In this document: positions 1-5,142 of the stretch, piece by piece
Position numbering within the stretch: the stretch's first letter is position 1
How the letters are laid out: each line of letters opens with the position of its first letter
Origin: an uncultured Clostridia bacterium
GTDB lineage: Bacteria > Bacillota > Clostridia > Saccharofermentanales > DTU023
Length of the DNA stretch: 5,142 bases
Direction of reading: 5' to 3'
Assembly (NCBI GenBank): GCA_947254895.1
Contig: CAMYEY010000091.1
Coordinates: 1-5,142, forward strand
Notes under the pieces: model-generated
What the model was told of the DNA's origin: nothing
Database searches by the model: none
Seen by the model: only the letters and a program-made list of their open reading frames with translations
Position numbers and translations under genes: made by a program

Positions 1-407
1 TTGCTGAAGGTATGGAGGGTGGTGGGTTCATATTGCCTGTTATTTTTCTTAAAGATCTCAGTCCAAGCATCCTCGCTATCCTTAAGCGAAACAGCTAAAA
101 ACTGCTGCATCTCTGCTTCGGTCTGAGGGTCGCTCTCATCCTCTGTAGCCGCCTGCCTCTGCTCATAACCGGGTGTCTTTTGTTCAGATATATAGTTATC
201 TTCATCTGCTCCGCCAATACCGGACAGGCCCCCTTGAGACATAAAGATTAAAATAGCAACCAAAATGATAACTCCGAAGCCCTTGCCACGCCCAAGCAAA
301 GCTAAGAGCGGGAAGGGTATCCCGCCGGGAAAGCCGGCCGGTCCTCGTCCTGACCTACCCCTGCTGGAACGAACATTTTTGCTAGCTTCTCTATCTCGCC
401 ACCTCAT
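1..407 (-). CDS. Putative neutral zinc metallopeptidase (PF04228/YpfJ-type), N-terminal part, cut by window edge
   Basis: The reading frame starts with ATG at 407 and stays open to the left edge, giving 135 complete codons without a stop; the rest lies outside. It begins MRWRDREASKNV, close to the MRWxGRRxSxNVEDRRG opening typical of the YpfJ/KPN_00296 family. A Gly/Arg/Pro-rich stretch follows (about residues 13-45), then one hydrophobic segment (about 44-56, GVIILVAILIF), which predicts a single N-terminal membrane anchor with the rest outside the cytoplasm. An acidic, Gln-rich linker (68-100) leads into SLKDSEDAWTEIF and YEPTTLHTFS (107-135), matching the start of the family's peptidase domain. 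The HExxH zinc motif expected further on is not in the window, so catalytic competence cannot be judged. The physiological substrate of this family is not established. It lies 50 bases downstream of glpK on the same strand, separated by an inverted repeat, so it may be a separate unit or a read-through gene; no functional link to glycerol use is evident. Confidence 0.82.
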   Translation of the reverse strand, partial: MRWRDREASKNVRSSRGRSGRGPAGFPGGIPFPLLALLGRGKGFGVIILVAILIFMSQGGLSGIGGADEDNYISEQKTPGYEQRQAATEDESDPQTEAEMQQFLAVSLKDSEDAWTEIFKKNNRQYEPTTLHTFS

Positions 408-417
408 AAACCCATAA

Positions 418-425
418 TCCTTTCC
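418..425 (-). promoter_or_regulatory. Ribosome binding site of the metallopeptidase gene
   Basis: On the minus strand GGAAAGGA ends 10 bases before the ATG at 407. This supports that start over two nearby ATGs (427 and 415), which share another frame and stop at once in a TGA overlapping the 407 ATG (ATGA). The spacing is slightly long and the match to AGGAGG imperfect, so initiation may be weaker than at the glycerol genes. Confidence 0.5.
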
Positions 426-427
426 AT

Positions 428-454
428 AATTAAGTTTTAAGTCAAAACTTAATT
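428..454. repeat. Perfect 11-bp inverted repeat between glpK and the metallopeptidase gene
   Basis: The arms AATTAAGTTTT (428-438) and AAAACTTAATT (444-454) are exact reverse complements separated by a 5-base loop. The repeat begins 3 bases after the glpK stop codon. In RNA it would form an AT-rich hairpin with only two G-C pairs. The minus-strand transcript continues into AUGGAAAGG, without a U-run, so it is not a classical intrinsic terminator. It could be a weak terminator, a 3'-end stabiliser of the glycerol mRNA, or an operator for the downstream gene. The structure is seen directly; the function is inferred. Confidence 0.6.
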
Positions 455-457
455 GGT

Positions 458-1954
458 CTAGTCTTCTTTAGCCCAGCCAAAAGCCTGTTTAACTGCCTTA
501 TGCCAACCTTTTATTTTGGCTTGACGGGCTATAGCAGTCATCTCAGGTTTAAACTCACGGTCAATCTGCCAGTTGGCCAGGACATCATCTGTGCTCTTCC
601 AGTAGCCTGTTGCCAATCCGGCCAGGTAAGCTGCACCCATGGCCGTCGTTTCACGGTTGCAGGGCCGTAGAACCGGCCGATCATTAATATCAGCTTGAAT
701 CTGCATCAAGAGGTTATTGGCTGAGGCACCGCCGTCAACTTTCAAAGTTTTCAGTTCAATTCCGGAATCCTGGGTCATGGCCTCTAAAACATCGTAGGTT
801 TGGTAGGCAAGAGACTCTAGTGTTGCCCTGACCAGGTGACGTTTGTTAACACCACGGGTAATGCCGACGATGGTCCCACGTGCATATTGGTCCCAGTGTG
901 GAGCCCCTAGGCCGGTAAAAGCCGGAACAACATAACAGCCATTAGTATCTTTGACAGACCCAGCTATATATTCTGAATCCGATGCCGAATCAATGATCCG
1001 GAGCTCATCTCTGAGCCACTGAATAGCAGCACCAGCTACAAAAATCGAACCTTCAAGAGCATAGTGAACCTTGTCACCGAGTCCCCAAGCAATTGTGGTA
1101 ACCAAGCCGTTCTTGCTATAAACCGGTTCTTCACCGGTATTCATCAAGAGGAAGCATCCTGTTCCATAAGTGTTCTTAGCTTCTCCCGCGGAGAAACAGG
1201 CTTGACCAAAGAGGGCTGCCTGCTGGTCACCGGCAGCACCGGCAATGGGGATGGGCTTGCCAAAGAAAGAGGGATCGGATTCACCATAGATACAGCTGGA
1301 CGGCTTAACTTCAGGCAACATACATTTGGGGATATTGAGGAGTTCTAAGATCTCGTCGTCCCACTTTAATGCTTTGATATTGAAGAGCATGGTCCTGGAA
1401 GCATTAGAGTAATCTGTAACATGAACCTTACCCTTGGTTAACTTATAAATGAGCCAGGAATCAACTGTACCAAAGAGCAGCTCTCCCCTTTCTGCCCTTT
1501 CTTGAGCCCCTTCAACGTGGTCCAAAATCCACCGGATCTTAGTTCCGGAAAAGTAAGCATCAATGACCAGACCGGTTTTTTCCCTGATCATATCCATATA
1601 ACCTTTTTCCTTTAAATCATCACAAAATTCTGCCGTCCGGCGACACTGCCAAACAATAGCGTTGTGGATGGGTTCACCAGTGGCCCTATCCCAGATGATT
1701 GTAGTTTCTCGCTGGTTGGTAATACCTATGGCTGAAATATCCTCTGCACCGGTTGCTAACATATTTAGAGCTTCGGCAGCAACACCTATCTGGGTAGCCC
1801 AAATCTCATTGGCATCATGTTCAACCCAGCCCGGTTTAGGATAGATCTGAGTAAATTCTTTCTGTGCTACCGAGCAAGACTCACCTTTTTCATTGAAGAT
1901 AATGCAGCGATTGCTAGTTGTACCTGCGTCTAACGCCATTACATACCTGGTCAT
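458..1954 (-). CDS. glpK: Glycerol kinase
   Basis: This cytoplasmic FGGY-family kinase transfers phosphate from ATP to glycerol, giving sn-glycerol-3-phosphate and trapping glycerol in the cell. At 498 residues it is full length (E. coli GlpK is about 502). Visible landmarks are the N-terminal phosphate-binding LDAGTTSNR (8-16), glycerol-contacting R82-E83 in NQRETT and Y134 in DAYFSGTK, the long block HVTDYSNASRTMLFNI (178-193), and the catalytic base D243 in AGDQQAALFGQ. The C-terminal half has the ATP-side VDGGASANN and the closing ETTAMGAAYLAG. The loop before the catalytic Asp reads PSFFGKPIPIAG: it lacks both the E. coli fructose-1,6-bisphosphate loop (GGKGGTR) and the His phosphorylated by HPr in enterococci and Bacillus (HFYG/HFFG), where S229 sits instead. 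The start has a near-consensus AGGAGGAG at 1958-1965. The gene follows the DUF1667 gene by 18 bases and ends the glycerol cluster. Confidence 0.97.
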   Translation of the reverse strand: MTRYVMALDAGTTSNRCIIFNEKGESCSVAQKEFTQIYPKPGWVEHDANEIWATQIGVAAEALNMLATGAEDISAIGITNQRETTIIWDRATGEPIHNAIVWQCRRTAEFCDDLKEKGYMDMIREKTGLVIDAYFSGTKIRWILDHVEGAQERAERGELLFGTVDSWLIYKLTKGKVHVTDYSNASRTMLFNIKALKWDDEILELLNIPKCMLPEVKPSSCIYGESDPSFFGKPIPIAGAAGDQQAALFGQACFSAGEAKNTYGTGCFLLMNTGEEPVYSKNGLVTTIAWGLGDKVHYALEGSIFVAGAAIQWLRDELRIIDSASDSEYIAGSVKDTNGCYVVPAFTGLGAPHWDQYARGTIVGITRGVNKRHLVRATLESLAYQTYDVLEAMTQDSGIELKTLKVDGGASANNLLMQIQADINDRPVLRPCNRETTAMGAAYLAGLATGYWKSTDDVLANWQIDREFKPEMTAIARQAKIKGWHKAVKQAFGWAKED

Positions 1955-1957
1955 ACA

Positions 1958-1965
1958 CTCCTCCT
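1958..1965 (-). promoter_or_regulatory. Strong ribosome binding site of glpK
   Basis: AGGAGGAG on the minus strand contains the full AGGAGG core, 5 bases before the ATG at 1954. It lies inside the 18-base gap after the DUF1667 stop codon and is the best Shine-Dalgarno match in the window, suggesting efficient translation of the kinase relative to the other genes. Confidence 0.85.
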
Positions 1966-1972
1966 AAACTGA

Positions 1973-2323
1973 CTAGTGGATACTCCGACTGGAAACGACA
2001 TTGACCTCTGTCCCAAGAACATTTTTGATTAAAATATCTCCTGTCTCAACCGGGGCCTTAACCTCCACCCGGTTGATCGCCTCCATGACATTTTTAATTT
2101 GGGCTTTTGCTATAGGCCGATCAGTCTTAACAGGGCAACGACACAAATCAGCTCCTGTTATTTTGACAGTTGATGTTACAATCCTCATCGGGTTGATCAT
2201 TTCAGACTTACCGTAAGGAACGCCTCTGGGGCAAAAATTCCCTGTTACTGCATAGTTGTTATCCGGATCTACCTCTAGGTGACAACCTCTAGGACATACA
2301 ATACAAATGATCTTCTGTTTCAT
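1973..2323 (-). CDS. DUF1667 protein, probable small Fe-S subunit of the glycerol-3-phosphate dehydrogenase
   Basis: This 116-residue protein starts MKQKIICIVCPRGCHLEV and matches the DUF1667 family, which commonly accompanies the two flavoproteins upstream. It has six cysteines: C7, C10, C14, C31 and the pair C61/C63. The first four form C-x2-C-x3-C-x16-C, followed by PRG and a later NPMRI. This resembles a shortened N-terminal [4Fe-4S] domain of molybdopterin oxidoreductases (CxxCxxxC...GxxCPKG...PxRL), so a cluster is plausible but unproven. The rest is a compact domain with TDRPIAKAQI (67-76) and a hydrophobic C-terminal stretch around GDILIKNVLGTEVNVV (95-110). There is no signal peptide or membrane segment. 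An upstream in-frame ATG at 2380 would give 19 more residues, but it lies inside the preceding gene, has no family-like sequence and is not needed: GGAGG at 2330-2334 serves the ATG at 2323. Family membership is fairly sure; the role as an electron-transfer or assembly subunit is inferred from context. Confidence 0.88.
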   Translation of the reverse strand: MKQKIICIVCPRGCHLEVDPDNNYAVTGNFCPRGVPYGKSEMINPMRIVTSTVKITGADLCRCPVKTDRPIAKAQIKNVMEAINRVEVKAPVETGDILIKNVLGTEVNVVSSRSIH

Positions 2324-2324
2324 C

Positions 2325-3611
2325 CTAATCCTCCACCGAAAGACTAATCTCTTCTCCCTCAATCTTTTCCAATATTGCACGCGATAGGCGGATATTTTCC
2401 ATCTCGCCGGGGAACATATAGGGACGCTTAAAAGTTGCTATTTCTCGCCCCTTACTATCCTTGATAAGGAGCTTGCAGGCCAAACGATAACTTTGCCGAA
2501 CCCGGAAATAGATACGGACATCCTTTTCTACATCGTCAATCCTGACATGCTGTGGTACCGTATAGGAAATATGGCTGTCTGTCTTGATCTGGAGCACAGA
2601 TGACTTGCTTTCAACACTGTGACCTGCAAGGGCATAGCCGGCAGCGGCCCTACCGGCACTCTCGGCTTCCTCACTGACAAAGTCAACCAGGTCATGGACA
2701 TGAAGGACATTGCCGCAGGCAAAAATACCCGGTGCAGACGTTTCTGAGTTCTCATATACGACAGGACCTGAGGTCCGAGGGTCAATCTCTACTCCAGCCT
2801 CCCGGCTCAACTCATTTTCCGGGATCAGACCAACCGACAAGAGGACCGTATCGACATCATAGTCCACCTCGGTCCCGGCCACCGGTTTACCCCCTTCATC
2901 CACCTCCTGTACCGTAACACCTTCAACCCGCTTTTTACCTCTAATATCCGTAATGGTATGTGAAAGGTAGAGGGGGATATTAAAGTCTTGGAGGCACTGG
3001 ACATAGTTACGATTGAGACCGCCTAGGTGGGGCATCACTTCGATACAGGCCACAACCTCAGCCCCTTCCAGGGTTAAGCGGCGGGCCATAATCAGGCCGA
3101 CATCACCTGAACCTAGGATGATCACTTTTTTACCCACCATATAGCCCTCAATATTAACGTAGCGCTGGGCCTGGCCAGCATTAAATATTCCCGATGCCCT
3201 GGTTCCTGGAATTTGGATCTGCATTCTGGTCCGCTCCCGACAGCCCATAGCTAAGACGATTGTCTTGGTCTTGAGCAGCATGTAACCATCCTTGGTATTC
3301 ATAGCGTGAACATAACGCCAATCTTGACTATTTTCTATGTCCAGAGCCATGGTATCGAGTTTGACCTCAATCCCTGTCCCCTCCAACTGGTCGATAAATC
3401 TTTGTGCATATTCAGGGCCAGTAAGTTCTTCCTTAAAATAATGAAGACCAAAACCATTATGGATGCACTGGTTCAAAATCCCTCCCAGGTAGTAGTCTCT
3501 TTCCAGGATTAACACTTTAGTCAAACCATTCCGGTGGGCACTCAAGGCTGCGGCTAGTCCAGCCGGTCCACCACCAATTACGATCAATTGATATTCTTGA
3601 ACTTGCTGCAT
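2325..3611 (-). CDS. FAD/NAD(P)-dependent oxidoreductase, second flavoprotein subunit of the glycerol-3-phosphate dehydrogenase
   Basis: This 428-residue protein belongs to the pyridine nucleotide-disulfide oxidoreductase fold, close to the alpha subunits of HcnB/octopine-oxidase-type enzymes. The FAD-binding dinucleotide motif is GGGPAG (13-18) with acidic E37 ending the second strand. A second Rossmann motif GSGDVG (167-172) has E191 at the end of its second strand, which suggests NAD(H) over NADP(H). The closing FAD motif is PGIFACGNVLHVHDLVDF (294-311). There is no CxxxxC redox disulfide after the first FAD motif; that region reads GGILNQCIHNGFG with one Cys. Residues from about 345 form a separate C-terminal domain (SYTVPQHVRI...PYMFPGEM) in place of the Bfd-type [2Fe-2S] domain of the HcnB/OoxA relatives. 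No membrane segment is seen. The start at 3611 has GGGAG at 3617-3621, 5 bases away, and follows the glpA stop by 16 bases. The likely role is passing electrons between the GlpA-type subunit and a nucleotide or another carrier; the acceptor is inferred, not seen. Confidence 0.9.
   Translation of the reverse strand: MQQVQEYQLIVIGGGPAGLAAALSAHRNGLTKVLILERDYYLGGILNQCIHNGFGLHYFKEELTGPEYAQRFIDQLEGTGIEVKLDTMALDIENSQDWRYVHAMNTKDGYMLLKTKTIVLAMGCRERTRMQIQIPGTRASGIFNAGQAQRYVNIEGYMVGKKVIILGSGDVGLIMARRLTLEGAEVVACIEVMPHLGGLNRNYVQCLQDFNIPLYLSHTITDIRGKKRVEGVTVQEVDEGGKPVAGTEVDYDVDTVLLSVGLIPENELSREAGVEIDPRTSGPVVYENSETSAPGIFACGNVLHVHDLVDFVSEEAESAGRAAAGYALAGHSVESKSSVLQIKTDSHISYTVPQHVRIDDVEKDVRIYFRVRQSYRLACKLLIKDSKGREIATFKRPYMFPGEMENIRLSRAILEKIEGEEISLSVED
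2330..2334 (-). promoter_or_regulatory. Ribosome binding site that decides the DUF1667 start
   Basis: GGAGG lies within the last codons of the upstream oxidoreductase gene, 6 bases before the ATG at 2323. That gene stops with TAG at 2325-2327, leaving one base before this ATG. The arrangement favours translational coupling, hence matched amounts of the two proteins, and rules against the ATG at 2380. Confidence 0.8.
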
Positions 3612-3627
3612 AATCTCTCCCTTGGCC

Positions 3628-5061
3628 CTAAGCTTGTGTTTTAGTTGGGCCGGTTAGGATATAGGAGCCGGCCTTATCCTGCATAACCTCTTCTGGTGCC
3701 AGGCCTGTCTCCCGAGCGATAATCTCAAGAACCCTGGGACCGCAAAAACCACCCTGGCAACGACCCATACCCGTACCACACCGTCTTTTAACGCCATCTA
3801 GTGAACAAACCGGCAAGCCCCGTCTAAGAGCAGCGACAATCTCACCCTCAGTGATGTTTTCGCAACGACAAATAATCCGACCATATGCAGGCTTTTCAGC
3901 TACCAGCTGAGCTCTTTTATCTTCCGGAACATCTTTGAAACGGATAATTTTCCGGCTGCCATCCCAGCTTGCCTTTTTATCTAATTTTAGGCCTTGTCCG
4001 GCTAGAAGCTTAACCCCCTCAATGGCAATAACCGGCGAGCAAGTCAAGCCCGGTGATTTAATGGCTCCAAGTTCCAAGAAATTAGGCCTGATTATTTTTA
4101 CACAAAAATCGCCATAGTCACTATTGGGCCTAACCCCTGAATAGTTGCGGATACTAGCTCTTAGGTCGAGTCCCGGTACACAACGCTTGGCCTCACGGCC
4201 AACATAATCAAGAACCTGACGACTAGTTGAGGTGTCTTCCGGATCCAGGATAGGTTCGGCATCAGGCCCTACCAGGATATTACCGTGTACAGTGGGTGAA
4301 ACCAGTATCCCCTTGGTCCGCTCATTGGGACAAGGAAAAATGACGGTTTTAACAATTTCGCCGAGCGACCTATCTAAGAGAAAGTATTGCCCTCGGGTGG
4401 GATTAATTTTATAGAGGGGCTCAGCAACCATATTGTGAATCTTATCCGAATAAACACCTGCTGCATTGACTACATACCTGCTGGCAAAAGCGTCTGTCCT
4501 GCTTTTAACCAACCAGTGGTCACCCTGGTCTTCAATCGCTATGACCTCCTGATTAAGAGCTAGTTCAACCCCTTCTCGAACCGCCACCTCAGCATGGGCA
4601 ATCGTAAATTCCCAGGGGTTGATCACACCGGATTCCGGCACCCAGAGAGCCCCTATTATATCTTTTGAAACATTCGGCTCTCTTGCCCTGACCCTGTCAC
4701 CGTCCCAAATTTCCATACCCGGACATCCGTTGGCCACTCCCCTTTCATAGGTCTTTTGGATAGTAGCCATCTCCTTGTCATCAAAGCCGACGACAAGGGA
4801 ACCGGTCTTTTTAAATTCAACATCCAAGGTCTCAACCAGGTCCATGCAGAGTTTTGCCCCGCGAACATTATACTTACCCATTAAAGTTTTAGGATCAGGA
4901 TCATATCCACCGTGTACTATAGCAGTATTAGCCCGGGAACATCCCAGCGATACATCATTTTCCTTATCAAGAAGTAAGACTTTAAGTTCATATTTTGATA
5001 GCTCATAGGCCATAGACGAACCGATACAGCCCGCTCCGATAATCAAAACATCGTACATCAT
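3628..5061 (-). CDS. glpA: GlpA-type FAD glycerol-3-phosphate dehydrogenase with C-terminal [2Fe-2S] (Bfd-like) domain
   Basis: This subunit probably oxidises sn-glycerol-3-phosphate to dihydroxyacetone phosphate. It has 477 residues (E. coli GlpA about 542). The DAO-type FAD domain opens with GAGCIG (9-14) and D32, followed by SRANTAIVHGGYDPDP (42-57), which is typical of the family. Further blocks are NAAGVYSD (199-206), PTRGQYFLLD (221-230), SPTVHGNILVGP (255-266), YSGVRP (307-312) and KSPGLTCSPVIAIEG (335-349). The C-terminal domain carries C398-x-C400 and C435-x4-C440 in DGVKRRCGTGMGRCQGGFCG, the cysteine pattern of a Bfd-like [2Fe-2S] site. An additional Cys (C428) stands where relatives I recall mostly have Thr. 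No membrane anchor is seen. Two ATGs are adjacent (5061 and 5058); GAGGAG at 5069-5074 is best placed for the first. It is the first gene of the cluster in the window. Some relatives are named L-2-hydroxyglutarate oxidase (LhgO-like), so the substrate call rests largely on the linked glpK. Confidence 0.92.
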   Translation of the reverse strand: MMYDVLIIGAGCIGSSMAYELSKYELKVLLLDKENDVSLGCSRANTAIVHGGYDPDPKTLMGKYNVRGAKLCMDLVETLDVEFKKTGSLVVGFDDKEMATIQKTYERGVANGCPGMEIWDGDRVRAREPNVSKDIIGALWVPESGVINPWEFTIAHAEVAVREGVELALNQEVIAIEDQGDHWLVKSRTDAFASRYVVNAAGVYSDKIHNMVAEPLYKINPTRGQYFLLDRSLGEIVKTVIFPCPNERTKGILVSPTVHGNILVGPDAEPILDPEDTSTSRQVLDYVGREAKRCVPGLDLRASIRNYSGVRPNSDYGDFCVKIIRPNFLELGAIKSPGLTCSPVIAIEGVKLLAGQGLKLDKKASWDGSRKIIRFKDVPEDKRAQLVAEKPAYGRIICRCENITEGEIVAALRRGLPVCSLDGVKRRCGTGMGRCQGGFCGPRVLEIIARETGLAPEEVMQDKAGSYILTGPTKTQA

Positions 5062-5068
5062 TAACTAG

Positions 5069-5074
5069 CTCCTC
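5069..5074 (-). promoter_or_regulatory. Ribosome binding site of glpA
   Basis: GAGGAG lies 7 bases before the ATG at 5061 and 10 before the in-frame ATG at 5058, favouring the first as start. In-frame extension upstream is blocked by TAA at 5061-5063, which overlaps the start in another frame, and by TAG at 5065-5067. Confidence 0.65.
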
Positions 5075-5142
5075 ACACTTTAGATCTGGGGAACTTGATA
5101 ACTTTACAGTTAGCAATAGAATCAAGACAGATCCCCACACAC
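5075..5142 (-). other. Short region upstream of glpA, possible leader with competing stems
   Basis: This stretch before the glpA ribosome binding site runs to the window edge. On the minus strand GGGGATCTG (5128-5136) and CCCCAGATC (5083-5091) can pair in two mutually exclusive ways: GATCTG with CAGATC (6 bp), or GGGGA with TCCCC (5 bp), each with a loop of about 39 bases. No convincing -35/-10 pair was found: TTGATT at 5120-5125 has no good -10 partner. The stretch may be a leader, an intergenic spacer, or the end of an upstream gene; it is too short to tell. Confidence 0.3.

Noticed and set aside
413..427. Tiny leader frame (ATG at 427, second ATG at 415) ending in ATGA at the metallopeptidase start
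   Set aside because: Seven codons only, and it contains the ribosome binding site of the real gene; probably coincidental.
417..445. Possible sigma-70 promoter for the metallopeptidase gene using TTGACT at 440-445
   Set aside because: The -35 is good, but the hexamer 17 bases on is AAGGAT, a poor -10 that overlaps the ribosome binding site, leaving no sensible transcript start.
1064..1348. Plus-strand open frame of 94 codons opposite glpK
   Set aside because: It lies wholly within the well-conserved glpK coding sequence, with no recognisable protein features; it is an antisense shadow.
2001..2216. Plus-strand open frame of 71 codons opposite the DUF1667 gene
   Set aside because: It is hydrophobic in places but fully antisense to a recognisable family protein, with no supporting context.
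2324..2380. Upstream ATG at 2380 extending the DUF1667 protein by 19 residues
   Set aside because: The extension (MQYWKRLREKRLVF...) lies inside the preceding gene, is basic and unlike the family, and a GGAGG sits exactly placed for the ATG at 2323.
4656..4868. Minus-strand 70-codon frame inside glpA
   Set aside because: It is an out-of-frame reading of conserved glpA sequence; there is no separate ribosome binding site or protein family signal.
5073..5141. Possible C-terminal tail of an upstream gene (open minus-strand frame ending in TGA at 5073-5075, overlapping the glpA ribosome binding site)
   Set aside because: Only about 22 codons, reading ...IANCKVIKFPRSKV with no recognisable family; an open frame of this length is expected by chance. 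The stop position would suit an operon, so upstream sequence could revive it.

Overview
The window reads as a minus-strand glycerol catabolism operon, probably from an anaerobic Firmicutes (Clostridia-like) bacterium. The clues are strong GGAGG-type ribosome binding sites, very tight gene spacing, base composition that looks moderate (slightly AT-rich by eye), a Clostridia-style glycerol kinase N-terminus (LDAGTTSNR), and a three-gene flavoprotein/DUF1667 set known mainly from Clostridia and Thermotogae. The exact lineage cannot be fixed from this sequence.

In transcription order (right to left): 5062-5142 is a short leader or upstream gap. 3628-5061 is a GlpA-type FAD glycerol-3-phosphate dehydrogenase with a C-terminal Bfd-like [2Fe-2S] domain. 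2325-3611 is a two-nucleotide-domain FAD/NAD(P) oxidoreductase. 1973-2323 is a small cysteine-rich DUF1667 protein. 458-1954 is glycerol kinase (glpK). A 50-base gap holding a perfect 11-bp inverted repeat follows. 1-407 is the start of a membrane-anchored putative neutral zinc metallopeptidase (PF04228/YpfJ-type) that runs off the left edge before its catalytic motif.

The first four genes fit one pathway. GlpK phosphorylates glycerol to sn-glycerol-3-phosphate, and the GlpA-type subunit oxidises this to dihydroxyacetone phosphate. The two small neighbours probably carry the electrons onward, through the [2Fe-2S] cluster, a second FAD with a nucleotide-binding domain, and a possible Fe-S site in the DUF1667 protein. 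They stand where GlpB and GlpC would stand in the classical anaerobic GlpABC enzyme but are not related to GlpC, and none of the three shows a membrane segment. Where the electrons finally go is the main open question. The transporter (GlpF) and any regulator (for example GlpP) are not in this window.

There is no CRISPR array, transposon, tRNA or rRNA, and no clear sigma-70 promoter or classical intrinsic terminator. No wholly new system is evident. The most interesting element is the noncanonical three-subunit glycerol-3-phosphate dehydrogenase.
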